The notes beneath the pieces were generated by a model. That model had not been told where the DNA came from and did not search any database. It saw only the letters and a program-made list of their open reading frames with translations. The translations under genes and the position numbers were made by a program. Shown here piece by piece: positions 38,002-52,058 of a stretch of DNA of 53,772 nt. Location of the stretch: the NCBI RefSeq assembly GCF_000220395.1, contig NW_004086170.1, forward strand, positions 1-53,772, in the 5' to 3' direction. Each line of letters begins with the position of its first letter. The stretch's first letter is position 1. The stretch comes from Ichthyophthirius multifiliis. Its lineage: Eukaryota > Ciliophora > Oligohymenophorea > Hymenostomatida.

Positions 38002-38757
38002 AAAATATTTTTGTTTTTATTATTATATGCAAACATTAAATTATAATTAATTGATTTATATTTAATTAAAATATATAATTATATTCTTTTTAAAAATTAT
38101 TTTTATTATAAATAGTTCATAAAATTTTTATTTTATAATTTTTTTAATTTCTATTTTTTTAAATATTTTTTTAAAGTGTTTAGATATTTTTTAAATTAAA
38201 TTTACATATAAATATAAAGTATTATTTTAAATATAAAAATTTATTTAAAATAAAAATATTTATTTTAAAAATAACATATAGCAAATTTATTAAAAAAACA
38301 TATAGAGTATTTTTTACAATAAATTATTTAAAAAAAATGTTTAGAATATATTAAAACTTTTTTAAAATAAAGGTAAATATAAAATTATAAACAACAAAAA
38401 AATTAGTAAAAAATAAAACAAAAAAATTTAAAATTAATTGTAGATAGTGATACTTATTATGTTTATATGAATATAAATATTAAATTTCAATATAAAGATA
38501 TTTAATATTTTTTTTTAAAAAAATATGAATTTTCTATGAAAAGAAAAAAAAAATTCAAAAAGAATGCAAATTATAGATAATAGTAAAAAATAAGTTAAAA
38601 TTAAATATTTTTTTCAAATAAAAATATACAACTAATATTATAAGTTTTATTATTATAATAAATATTTTATTTGAAAAAGATTATTTTTAAAAATATTATA
38701 ATGAAATTATAATAACAAATAAATAATTATAAAATAAAAATTGTATATAGAAATAAA

Positions 38758-38824
<67 letters not shown>

Positions 38825-38961
38825 TAAAATTATGATTTAACTTTATAATCCCATATCTAAGCAAATAATTTGTATGTTCTAAATTAAGCTTTTTATTATT
38901 CATAAATTTTAAACAGTAATAAAAAGATTAAATTTTGATTTCAAGTATTTATTTTTATAAA

Positions 38962-39020
<59 letters not shown>
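37584..39020. repeat. Second copy of A flank, then about 1-kb insert bounded by TA tracts
   Basis: 37584 to about 37963 matches the 3' flank of copy one. A TA tract (about 37965-38000) then leads into roughly 960 bp that is absent from copy one, including another TA tract at about 38757-38819, and ends in a TA tract at 38968-39020 directly before segment B'. In copy one, A and B are joined by a single TA tract. The extra ~1 kb has no recognisable gene. Confidence 0.75.
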
Positions 39021-39024
<4 letters not shown>

Positions 39025-39370
39025 AATTTTTTATAGCCTTTTAATATTTTTTTTAATTTTAATTAAGTTAATCAATAAATTTATTCATTATTGTAAAATA
39101 GGTTTAAAGCTAAATACAATTTATTAATTAATTTTGAATGATTATATTTAAAAATATTAAAGATTTAGATATACATATGTATTTTAAATTATATAAATTA
39201 TTACTTGTTCATAATTTTTTATTTCACTTGTTTTTATTATTTTATTTTCTCTGTATTTATTTTATATACTTAATTTAAAGAAAAGGAGAAAAAAATGGTA
39301 TCCGCCTTTTTAAATGTATTCAAAAAAATTACAGAAAAAATAAAAAAACTTAAAATATAAATATTTATAA
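39021..39370. repeat. Segment B, second copy
   Basis: Matches 36952-37304 with about a dozen single-base differences. It continues rightwards into unique sequence at about 39371 (AATTGAATTTCGGCTG), where copy one is cut by the gap. Confidence 0.85.
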
Positions 39371-39606
39371 AATTGAATTTCGGCTGATTAATTTTAAGTT
39401 TTTTGAAATTTTTATTTTTAAAAGATAATTTAAAATAATACATTTCATATATAATAAATAAGTAAAATATCTTTAAATTTGAAAAACTAAAATGTATAAA
39501 ATATGTAATTAATGATTCTAAAAATATACTAGTTTTATAAAAAATATTATTTTTGATAAATATAGTTTTTCTTTTTATTATTAGAATATTATTTAATTAT
39601 AAATCT

Positions 39607-40344
39607 TCACATATTTGCTCCTTTTTTTAATTTAAACTGTTTATAAGCAAAATAACATTAAGTAAGCTTACAATCTTTAAATTAAAATACATTGGATTCA
39701 TTAATTTCTTTTAAAATAATAGTTATTTCTTCACTATGATCTCCAAAGTTTTTATTTTATATTTCCTTTATTTCTTTCTCACTCATTTATTATTCTACAA
39801 AATACATTAATACTTCTTCATCTGAACCTCCTGGGCTACTATAAAATGATCCCAAAAAATTCAAATTTTCTTCCTTTACAATAATTCCAGTTTCTTCTTG
39901 TAATTCTTTTGCTGCTACTCCTATAAAATTTCCATTTTCATCTATCATTCCTGCTGGAACTTCAAGCATCCACTATCCAGCTGGTACTCTAAATTATCTT
40001 GTTAAAGCAATAAATTTTTAATTTATTATTACTAATACAGCAACAGATTTTCCTCTTAAAAATACAAAGCCTTTTTTCTTTAAATATATAATTAAATTTA
40101 TTTATATACCAGGAAGTCTTGTTTTCAAAGTTTTTGTATATACTTCGATTATTAAATCTACAAATCCTACATTTTGACCAAACATAAATACATAATCAAT
40201 TTTAATTTAATTTATATTTATTTAATCTTTTTCAAATGATTCAATATATTCTATAAATTTTTTACTTTTTATTACTTTCTCAAAAATTTCTTAACTTACA
40301 TTTTGATTTTTTGTTGTTATTTTTAATGCATCTTCAAGTTTCAT
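39607..40344 (-). CDS. NUDIX hydrolase, ADP-sugar diphosphatase (NUDT14-like)
   Basis: Exons 40110..40344 and 39607..40070 give 699 nt, 232 residues, in phase. The N-terminal ~80 residues contain YVFMFGQNVGFVDLIIEVYT; then LPGFVFLRGKSVAVLVI, TRQFRVPAGQWMLEVPAGM and the Nudix box GMIDENGNFIGVAAKELQEE-TG, followed by YSSPGGSDEEVLMYF. The box has the few-residue insert after its first Gly and the SPGGxDEE element that I associate with plant NUDT14-type ADP-sugar diphosphatases. The catalytic Glu residues (ELQEE) are present; the box Arg is Lys. Expected reaction: ADP-ribose or ADP-glucose to AMP plus sugar phosphate, Mg-dependent. The acceptor used is AAAAAAG|GC at 40071; the earlier AAAG would break frame. 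Divergent from the PTEN-like gene. Confidence 0.9.
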
Positions 40345-41033
40345 TTATTTTCTGATTATTTTACAAAATTTATATATTACTTTATAAAGATTTATCAATT
40401 TTTTCGATTTTTAATTATGGCTTAAAATATATTAATATCTTTTATAAGAAAATATTTATATTTATTATAATATTTTTATTTTATAAATACTTTTTATTTT
40501 CTTATAAATATTATCATTTGCTTTTTTAATATTATTATTGCATTTATTAATTTTTTTTAAATTTTAGAAATTACTAAATAATTAGTAAATATAACTTTTA
40601 AAAATGTTTTTATAATTTTTTTGTAACTTTTATATAAATAAAGAATCTAAAAAAAATGGCAAGATATTTTTTTTATTTACTTTTTATATTATTAATTATT
40701 TATTATATAATTTAAAGAAAGAATAAAAAAACAACATATTAGTCTAAAAAGTAATATATTTAATCAAATTAAAAAATCGTAAATTTATTTATGTAATTTA
40801 AATAAAGAAAAATTATTATATATATTTTACTTTATAAATATCATAATTAAATATATTCATATTTGTATCTACTTTATTAAAATATAAAAAAAAATCAATA
40901 ATTTAAATTAATAATAGTAAAAATTAATTTATTATAAAAACAAAAATTTTATTTACACTAAAAAATACATAAAAATAATCTATAATCTATCAAATAAAAA
41001 TTTTAAAATAAAAATCCATAAAAAAAATCCTAA
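40345..41033. promoter_or_regulatory. Divergent region between NUDIX and PTEN-like genes
   Basis: 689 bp of AT-rich sequence between outward-facing start codons. No motif recognised. Confidence 0.4.
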
Positions 41034-43051
<2,018 letters not shown>

Positions 43052-44294
43052 TACTTTACTATTTATTTTATTTTATTTTATTTTGTTTTATTTAGTATAA
43101 ATAAATTTTGCCAATTTTTTTAATCTAGTCTTTATTATAATAAATGCTAAAATAAATAATTGAAGGTTATTTATATTATATTTATAATAATAAATCAGAA
43201 TATAAGTATTAAGATTTTAATATATTTATTGTAAAAATTTAATAATAATAATATATTCAATACCAATAATATTTTAATTTTTATATATCATTTATTTATT
43301 ATTGGATATAAAAGTTTGATTTATTAATTTAAAGTTATTTAAAAAATTCAAAAGTTAAACTTTTATAAAAAAAATAAAATATTACATAAAATAATTAAAT
43401 AATAATATTTTTTTAAAAACTATTATATCTTTGAGACATATATTATTTATTTATTTAGTAAATTAATTGTTATAAATTATTTGAGACCAAACTTTTTTAT
43501 TTTTTTATTTTATTATTTTTACTTTATTGATGCTTTATATATTTTATTATAAATTTTGTGTATAAAAAACAATGAAAATTATTTAAAAGTAATTGTCAAG
43601 TTTAAAGAAAAATCATATAGAAATAATAAATATAGTAGTAAAAAAGGATAAATTTGTATATTACTATGTGTGCACTTAATAATTTATTATGAGAAGATTA
43701 AATTTTAAAAAATTTAAAAGTTAACTTTTTTGTAATTTATTATTTAATTTTTACAATTAATTAATAAAATATGAAATTTTAAACTGATTTTTCAGCTCAA
43801 AAAATGTATTTAGATCAATACATTTATAATTAATAAATAAATAATTTCTATTCGATTTCAAATATAATTATAATTAAATCATAAACTTTTTTCAAAAATA
43901 ATTCCTTTTAAATATTCAAACAATTTAAAATACCCTATATAATTATAAGTAATATTATTTTAATATATTAACCTAAACATAATGCACTTAGGAGATAACT
44001 TTTACAATATTTTTTTGTAAATTAAATTATTAACAACAAAATGATTAAAAAATAAACAGAAAATTATTTCTAAATAATTCTGTTAATTTTCTAAATATAT
44101 AATTTCAAAATATTAAAAATAAAAAATTAATATAGAGAAAGATGTAATAATTGTTTAAATAAATATTTTAAAGAAATTTCAATATTTCCAAATAAATTAA
44201 AATTAAAAAAGTTGTAATTAAGGAGAGAGAAGAAGATATATAAATTATAATAGTGAAAAATTGTTTTTTATTGCTATATAATTAAAGTAAAGAA
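43052..44294. other. Intergenic AT-rich stretch
   Basis: 1.2 kb of A/T runs with no protein-like frame and no RNA-gene signal seen. Confidence 0.55.
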
Positions 44295-44587
44295 ATGAAT
44301 TCAAATGAAAATGCATTAAAAAATAGATTTACATTCTTATTAGCAGATTTTGCAAAAAATATAAGGTAATTAATGATTAAGAGTTTAAACAATAGAAAGA
44401 CTAAAATTAAGCTGAAAAAAATTAAATTTCTTTCTCGATTTTTTTATCTCTTTTAAAAAATAATATAATAGATCTTTTAAATTAGTAAGTAATAATATAT
44501 ATAGATAAAAAGGAATTAAAGAAACTATTTTATTTTTTAAAAAATAAAAAGCGCATAAAATCATTATTTTTTTTATATTAATTTTGA
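44295..44587 (+). CDS. Small hypothetical protein, about 97 residues
   Basis: ATG at 44295 (MNSNENALKNRFTFLLADFA). The start frame and the better downstream frame (INDQEFKQQKDQNQAEK, then ISFSIFLSLLKNNIIDLLNQ) differ by one base at an A6 run (44353-44358); seven A would join them and give 97 codons to TGA 44585-44587. Composition is protein-like (mixed charged and hydrophobic) up to about residue 65 and less convincing after it. No family recognised; it might also be the 5' exon of something longer. Confidence 0.4.
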
Positions 44588-44937
44588 TATTATATTTTAT
44601 AATATAAATTCTATTCTAAAATACGATGATAATAAAAAAAATTAAATTCTTTTTTTACTTAATATAAATTCAAATAATTATTTTATAAGCCTTTACTTTT
44701 AAAGGTTTTTTATGTCAATTATTATATTTTATTGAAAAAATAATTAATAAAAAATATACATTCATAAAATAAAACTGATTTGATTCAACAATCTAAAAAT
44801 AAAGATAAAATTTAAATATAAAATTATATTAATAAAAAAAAGAAATCAATATTATTAATTAATTAAAAGTAAAAGTATTAATTCTTAAAAAATAATAATA
44901 AATAAAAATATTCAGAAAGATTTTTAGAAAAAAAAAA
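44588..44937. other. Intergenic spacer
   Basis: 350 bp of AT-rich sequence ahead of the PAQR gene; expected to hold its promoter. Nothing specific seen. Confidence 0.5.
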
Positions 44938-46290
44938 ATGGGCAAAACAAAATAAGCGAAATAAAAAATAAATACATTATCACAAAAATAAAAAGATTAA
45001 GAAAATTTTTCAGAAAAAATTTGTCATTTTATAGGTGATCATTTACAAGCTCCATAATTTTTAAAGGATAATAAATATATTAAATAAGGATATAGAATAA
45101 ATTTCAAATCAACAAGGGAAATTCTAAAGAGCTTTTTTATGATCCATAATGAATCAATAAATATTTGGACGCATTTTTTAGGCGTGATAACTTTAATTTT
45201 TTTAACCTTTTTTTTATTAACTTAATATAATCATAGTATAGACTTACAATAATGGAAATAAAGAATGATTTAAAATGTGAATAATCAATTAGAGCCAATA
45301 TACAAATAAATGAAAGAAATGGATGAAGCATTTAATGAATAAATGAACGAAAGTATAGCAATAATGTAGAAAAATTATAATTCAATAGAAGAAAGTATAA
45401 TATAAGAGATCAATATTTTTAAAGATTAAATAACTCCTTTTAATATATAAGAAATAGGTGTTAAACTTTAAAAATTTACTGGGAGTATGGAAAGAGGATT
45501 TTTTGAAAAGTATAAAGATGAATTAATTGGGAAAATTGAAAACTTAAGATATGAGCTAATTTAATAAATTGATTCTCATCAATTTGATTGGATTGATTTT
45601 TATATGGATGATTATATAAATAAAAATGAATTTTTAATTGAAAAAAGTAATACACATGTAGTTTCTAGATGGCCGATATTCGTATTTTTACTTTCAGCGA
45701 TTCTTTGTTTACTTTTTTCAACTCTTTTCCATCTTTTTTATTGTAAAAATCCAAAGTATTTTTAATTTTTTTTAAGGTTGGATTTTGCAGGGGTTAGCCT
45801 TTTAGTCAGCGGGAGTACATTTCCTCCTTTTTATTATGGATTTTATTGTAATTTCTATTTAGCATATTTTTATTTAAGTTTAGTTACAATTGTTTCAGCA
45901 TTTGTTTTTTTAGTTTCTATATAAGAATTTATTAATAAACCTGAATATTTTGCATTTAGATCGTTTATTTAAGGCTTACTTGGATTTTTTTCATCTATCC
46001 CAATCGGACATTTGATATATTTGGAAGTTTTTAAAGAAAATAATAATGATACCTATTCTACTGCTAATAGCATTGGGTATTATCTTGTTGTTTGTTTTTG
46101 TTATTTGATTGGCTTGATTATTTTTGCTTTGAGATGTCCGGAAAGATATAAGCCTGGACATTTTGATATTTGTGGTGCTAGTCATTAATTATGGCATGTG
46201 ATGGTTCTAATAGGTATAGGATTAACTTATGTTGCATCGATTATTAATTTCTATACAAGAAAAATAAATATCTGTAAAGATGGGTTTTGA
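44938..46290 (+). CDS. PAQR / adiponectin-receptor family seven-span membrane protein
   Basis: Single open frame of 1353 nt, 450 residues. Family signatures are clear: MIHNESINIWTHFLGV before the first span, LLFSTLFHLFYCK, RLDFAGVSLLVSGSTFPPFY, FRSFIQGLLGFFSSIPIGH and PERYKPGHFDICGASHQLWH in the last part. The His of FHLF, the Asp of RLDFAG and the two His of the final motif (DICGASHQLWH) correspond to the zinc-site residues of the superfamily, so a ceramidase-like hydrolase fold is likely intact. A charged helical segment of about 125 residues (45230-45640) sits between spans 1 and 2. Stop TGA at 46288-46290. A possible extra 3' exon at about 46460-46530 has coding-like wording but could not be joined convincingly. 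Confidence 0.94.
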
Positions 46291-47378
46291 TTTAGATAGA
46301 AAAAAATTTTTATCAATAATTTTTTTTTTATAACTTATTTTTTTGCAAATTAATTTAGTTTTTATTTATTAATTAATTAATTTACATGAAGATATGAAAT
46401 TTTATGCCCAATTTTATTTTAATTTAACTTTATTATCAATATTAAATATATTTTTTAGGCTAAAGTTAAACAAAGTACTTATTCGGAATATTTTTTCAAA
46501 ATTTATTTTGAGGAAGAAAGTATTCTGAGAGTATAAAACTATTTAGATAAGTTAAAATAAATAAAATAATAATATATTTTTATATTTATATTAATTTTTA
46601 AAATAATATAAATATTTTTATTTTACATTATTTTTTTTTTAAATATAATTTATATCAAAATAGTTAAAAAATAGATAATAGAAAATAATTTGAATATTTC
46701 TATAAATAAAAGGGTCAACCTATTTAAATATAAAATTAATTTTAAATAATTATAGAAAAAAAATTTTGTCGATAATTATTCAAAATTTTTACATTAATTT
46801 TATTAAATATTACTAATATTTTAGTTTATATATATAATAAATGCTTAAAATAATTAATATAAATATGTAATATAGACTTATCTATAAAAAAAAGCAATAA
46901 AAAATAATAATATTAAAATATATAATATAAAATAATATGTATAATTTAATAATTATTACTTTTAAATTTTATTTATTATGATAAATTATGATAATATAAA
47001 AAAAAATACAAGAGAAATTAAATTAATTATTAACATTATTTATTAAAATAATTAATTTAGTTGAAAATTTAAGAAATTATTTTATGAATTAGACATTTTT
47101 TTATATATCTATAAAAACAAAATTTAATATTAAAATAAAAATACTAATTTATTAAAAAATAAATAAATCATGTAAATTTATAAATAAAATTATATGTAAA
47201 ATAAAATTAATTAGTTCAAAAATAAATAGTATTTATTTAAATAGAAAATAAAAAAGCATTAAAATATTATAAATATATCAAATATTTAAATATACAAATA
47301 TTTTTTTAACAAAAAAACCTAAAATAATTCTTAAAAATAAATAAGAATTACTAAATTTTACTAATTCAAAAAAATAAA
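46291..47378. other. Intergenic stretch with a possible orphan exon
   Basis: AT-rich. Near 46461-46540, after an acceptor-like TTTTTTAG, a short frame reads KVKQSTYSEYFFKIYFEEES, which is protein-like. It may be a last exon of the PAQR gene or chance. The rest holds nothing recognised. Confidence 0.45.
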
Positions 47379-48964
47379 ATGTAAGCTTTAGGGCAATTAA
47401 TAATTTAAAAAAGAAAGTATGTTCCTGAATAATAACTATTAAAATTAAAAGAACAATATTAAAATTAAAAAAAATAATAAGAAGAAGATATTTAAGTAAA
47501 AATACTAAAAATAAATAAAAAATATTAGATAAATAAATATAAAATTTAAAAAATAGTATATTTTAAAATAACTTTCTCTTCCTCAAAAATCCAGAATATA
47601 ATCAGATGCTGACAATTTTATTAAAATATTTAGTTAGTTATAATTTATTAAAGAATATACACATGAATATAAACATCAGATTCTTAGACAACTATTTATT
47701 AATGGAAAATTAAGAACGTATACAATGCATGAACTTATATCTAAAAAAAATCAACAAAATAAATAATTTATGCTTATTTTGGAAGGATAAATATCTCTAT
47801 TTTTAGAATATGAATAAAAATTGGTATTTGTAAAAAAATTATATCCAGGAGAAACAATAGAAACAGCAACATTATGCGAAAATATGGAGTACCTAATGAC
47901 TACTTAATGCATTTCTGAAAAAGTCGAAATTTTAACTTTAGAAGAACCATATTTTAAAAAAATTTTAGGTAAAATTGAAACAGAGAAATACGAAAATGAT
48001 TTTAATTTCATTAAAAGTATAAAGATTTTCGAATAATGGCCAAAAAAGAATCTTATAAAACTAATTATGTGTATAAATAACTTTCATGTATCTAAATAAT
48101 AAGTTATTTATTAAGAAGGTTAGGCTTCTCATGCAATGTTTATTGTAAAATAAGGAGAATTCGCAGTATACTAATTTAAAATAATATATAAATTATATTA
48201 ATAAATATATATATATAAAAAATAAGGAATATAAAAAAATGCCTCCTTGGAAAAGCAATGAAGTAAAAATAGAAAATCAATAAAAAGCAAAGGAAAAAAT
48301 CTTATAAGAAAAATTTATAAATGTATTGATAAAAAATCCAATTGAATATAATTCTAAATAAGTCGGTATCATAGGCGCTTTTTAATGCTTCGGATAAAAT
48401 GAATTAATTTAGAGAAATTTAAGACAAACAAGTGTTATTTGCAAATCTTAAACTGGAGAATTGATGTAAATTAAAGGAAACTATCTATTAATTTTAGTTT
48501 AGGAAAATGCCTCTTTGAAATTAGATTTAATAAAGAAAGTTATGCTTAATTAAAAAGCATTATAAGTAAAAAAAAGTTTAGGTAAACTTTCATTTGTTAA
48601 AGAAGACTTAATTAATACTTATCATAATAATAGCTAAAATTTAGACTAAATTTAAAAATATAAAATTTTTAAATAAGCCTAAATTTAATAATTAGTTGAT
48701 AGTTAATAAGGATTTTGCAAAAATTTAAGGCATACATTTAGTTTTATTCCTAAAAGCATACAAAAAATAGAAACTAATAATTAAAATTTATCTCATAATA
48801 ATATCATTTCTTTACATAGCATGCCTTTTTTAAATGATGTTATGAATTCAAATGACATAAATCATAATAAACAAAGAAAATCTTTGAAATAAATTAAATC
48901 TAGAAGCAGTATAAAGTTTTTTTTTAAAAAAAGTCAGGATTTTAAATTACCTTTAATTAACTGA
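47379..48964 (+). CDS. Cyclic-nucleotide-binding-domain protein
   Basis: Exons 47379..48165 and 48227..48964, about 508 residues. After a Gln/Lys-rich leader (MQALGQLIIQKRKYVPEQQ), the stretch LPQKSRIQSDADNFIKIFSQ followed by QLFINGKLRTYTMHELISKK, FMLILEGQISLFLEYEQKLV and VKKLYPGETI is a first CNB domain with a weak phosphate cassette. A second domain follows (QWPKKNLIKLIMCINNFHVS, QASHAMFIVKQGEF, GIIGAFQCFGQNELIQRNLR with a cassette Arg but Gln for Glu). The C-terminus is Gln/Ser-rich. No kinase or channel part is present. Tandem CNB-only proteins are numerous in ciliates; ligand binding is doubtful given the weak cassettes. A one-base slip near 47505-47525 (A-rich) is needed to join the leader to the first domain. 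Confidence 0.8.
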
Positions 48965-49253
48965 AGAATATTAATATTTATTTATTATTTAAAAATTTAA
49001 ATAATATATTTGTATATTTTTTTATATACATTACTTGTTTATAGATTTTTTTATTTTTTAAGTAATTTTTTTTAAAAGCTCAACGAGTTTTTAAAAAACA
49101 ATTACATCTCAAATAAAAAAATTTATGAATAATTAATATTATTTATAAATTAAGATATTAAAATAAATTTATTTACTTTTTTTTTTAAACTAATTTTTTA
49201 TGGTATTTAAATAAGCAAAATTAAAATAAAATTTATAATAAAAAGCAAATAAA
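48965..49253. other. Intergenic spacer
   Basis: AT-only sequence between two plus-strand genes. Confidence 0.5.
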
Positions 49254-50878
49254 ATGAATGAAAAATAAATAATTGCATAGAAACTAAAGGAAGAGTATTT
49301 TTAAAAGCTTTAAAAGACCATAAATCTATCATTAAATAAAATAATATAGGAAAATTTGTAAGAAAAAACATAAAAAATAACAAATTTATTAAGAAAAAAC
49401 TAAATTAAAATCTTAAAAAATAAAAAATAAAATTTTAATCCTATAGAAAATGCAATTATGAAAGAATAAATTAAAAAAATAAGTAAATAAGAAGAAGAAT
49501 ATTAATAAAAACTTTAAACAATAAAAAATTAAAAAGAGGATTTAAAAATGTAATAAAAAGCTTAGGAAAACCCTTTATAAAATTAAAATATTTTTTAACA
49601 TCCAGTATTAAAATTTTATTTGGAAGACGAAGAAACTCGCAAAACCAAATAAGCTGCAAATTTTGCTCTGTAAATGTAAAAAGAAAGACATGAATTAGAA
49701 TTAAAAATTAAGCAGAGATAATAATAATAAGAAGAAAAACAAAGAAATATACTTAGAATGAAACTTATTCAAGAAAAAAAAGTAAAAGAAAAAGAAGAAA
49801 TAGATAAAGAAGAAATTTTTAAAAAAAAAATTATGGAAATTGAGTAAAGAAAAAAATAAAGAATCTAACAACTCAAATTGTTTGAAGAATAATATATGAA
49901 TAAAATCAAATAGAAACTCCATTTTAAAAAACCATTATTTATAAGATACCAAAAAAACTATCAGAAAGAGTAATAAAAACTTTTAATGAAAACCATTTAA
50001 AAGAAAAAACAGAAAATAGAAAAAATTGATTTCGGTTAATTCGAAAAAAAATATTAAGAGACTTTAAATTCATTAAAAAAAGAGAAGAAAATTATATTTC
50101 CTAAAATAAATAAAACAAAAATACTAAAAAATTAATCTTTTATAAGTTTAAAAGGGACAAATAAAACTTAAGATAATTTTTTAATATAAAAATCTAAATC
50201 AGAGCTTCGTAAAAAATTTAGCGAAAGCATCAGAAAGTATTAAACTATAAAGCAATCATAAGAAAAAGAAGTACTGATTTAAATTAATAAAGACAAATAA
50301 TAAAATCCTAATAAATATATTTTATTATTAAGAAAAAAACGGATAATGAGAGAATAGAAAAATTAAAGAATCGCAAAAGTTCTATGCCTTAAATAAACTA
50401 AGAAGAAAAATCGATTTTTTTAGGTGAAAAATCAAACTTTTTTTAACCAAAATAACCTGTAGAAAGGCGTTTATTAGGTATTTCTTATTTAGAAAGTTTT
50501 AAAAATTAAAACAAAAACAATAATAAAGAAATTAAGTCTAATTTCGCATAGGAAAAATATGAAAAAGAAGAAGAAAAAGTTATTTAAAAACCAAAAAAAT
50601 AAGATTTTTCAAAATAAATAAGTGAAAAATATAAATTAAAAGAAAGAGTAAATGATTTCTAAAGTGCAGAAAAACTTCCATTTTATGAAAAAAAAGAATT
50701 TTTAGAGAAAAATGGTAAAAAATTTGAAGAAAATATATAAAGAAAGTTAACTTTAATTAGAAATTATAACTAAAATAGTTTAACAACTTAGGAATCTAAA
50801 TAAAGAACAGAATTAAACGAGGAATATTTTAATGCAATTTAAACCAAATTTGCTTATTTGGACATGTATTTAAAATGA
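49254..50878 (+). CDS. Unrecognised basic, charged, coiled-coil-rich protein, about 541 residues
   Basis: ATG at 49254 (MNEKQIIAQKLKEEYFQKLQ) to TGA 50876-50878; length is one base short of a multiple of three. The frame moves at the A7 run 50333-50339: before it LNKYILLLRKK-like text, after it NERIEKLKNRKSSMPQINQE. Residues ~70-230 are dense in Lys/Glu/Gln with heptad-like spacing (RKTKQAANFALQMQKERHEL, KVKEKEEIDKEEIFKKKIME). The second half is polar with short conserved-looking islands (GEKSNFF, ERRLLGISYLESF) and ends in TKFAYLDMYLK. No family recognised. No membrane segment or signal peptide. A structural or cytoskeletal role would be a guess. Confidence 0.7.
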
Positions 50879-50936
50879 AAAATAATAATAAAATATATAT
50901 ATAATTTTATATATTATAAAAATTATATATATTCAT
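50879..50936. other. 58-bp gap between convergent stops
   Basis: Only 58 bp separate the stop codons of two convergent genes, so their 3' UTRs must be very short or overlap. Confidence 0.7.
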
Positions 50937-52058
50937 TCATTTTTTCTAATCTTTATCATCTTTTTTCTTTTCAGGTTTTTAATCTTAAACCATTTTGAGT
51001 AAATCATCAATAAATTCTTGATTTTCTAAAAGATTTTTTTAAATTTAAGCTGAAGAATCAGCTCCTTCTCCTTTGTATTTTTCATCCTCTTTTTTGTTTT
51101 CTTAATTTGCTAATGGATTTGGTTTCATTGATTCTTCCATTGCTTTCCTTAATAACTCTTCTTCATCTTCCATATCACCTCCTTCTTCAGCTAATAAGTG
51201 TCTTTCTTCTTCCATTTAATTATTATTTTATACTATATTCTTTTCTTCTAATTATTATTAAGGTTACTATTATTATTATTGTTATTATTCTTATTCTCTT
51301 CTTCTTTTTTCTTCATCTAATGATTATTTAATTGCCATCGCTAATTCAGGATCTTTTTCAGGATCAACCCCACCATATTCATCAAATTAACCAGGAGCAA
51401 CTCCTTACTCGCCTTAAACTCCTCCTTAAGAAGAAACATGAACATTCAAAATAGGAGAGGAAATCAAAATATCAGTAATGTTTTGTCCACTTTCTACATT
51501 TAAAAAATGAGATGTATCACCTGAATTTACTGTTTCAATGAATTTTTGCAATTTTTAAACTTAGTTTTCATTGTTTTAGTACATATTTATTACATCTACA
51601 CTCACTTTATTTTTTTTTAATTATTTTGCAATATCATTTAATTATTTTTCTTCTTCTTATATCTAATTTTTATTTTATATATTTAATATGTTTAATTATT
51701 TTACTGGTGATGATATGAAAACAATAATTCTTTACCTTTAATTCTTATTTTGCCTATGTTTTAATGCTAGCTAAGATATTGCTAAGGCATTCAAAAAGTG
51801 TGGCTTTTCCCCTTTTAATTATATTCCATATAGCTTTCCAAGTATTATCTCTTACTCTTTATTTGGAGTTACAAGTACTTCAACTTATTAACCGCCCATA
51901 GTCATTATTCCTACTGAATTTTCTTGATTTAGTTACTGCTTAGAACTTATTATTATAGGAATTGTGTCCGTTTGAGCTTCGAAACGGTTTGGAGGATAAT
52001 CACCGTTTCTTGCATATTCGGTATTATCAAGAACTACTACACAAGCTTCTAATGTCAT
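50937..52058 (-). CDS. RPN10: 26S proteasome regulatory subunit RPN10/PSMD4 (ubiquitin receptor)
   Basis: Exons 51705..52058 and 50937..51662 give 1080 nt, 359 residues. The N-terminal von Willebrand A domain (~190 residues) is clear: MTLEACVVVLDNTEYARNGD, YPPNRFEAQTDTI, SVGIMTMGGQQVEVLVTP, IIVFISSPI and LKKNKVSVDVINM. The C-terminal half has two ubiquitin-interacting motifs, DPELAMAIKQSLDEE and DEEELLRKAMEESM, separated by a poly-Gln stretch. RPN10 binds ubiquitin chains at the base/lid junction of the 19S particle. The 42-nt intron (51663-51704) is a multiple of three and lacks TGA; removing it gives SSPIQEEEKQLNDIA, which fits the family, whereas reading through adds 14 unmatched residues. 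Confidence 0.97.

Noticed and set aside
37990-38757. Possible mobile element in the ~1-kb insert between TA tracts
   Set aside because: No terminal inverted repeats, target-site duplication other than TA, or transposase-like frame could be seen; described only as a presence/absence segment.
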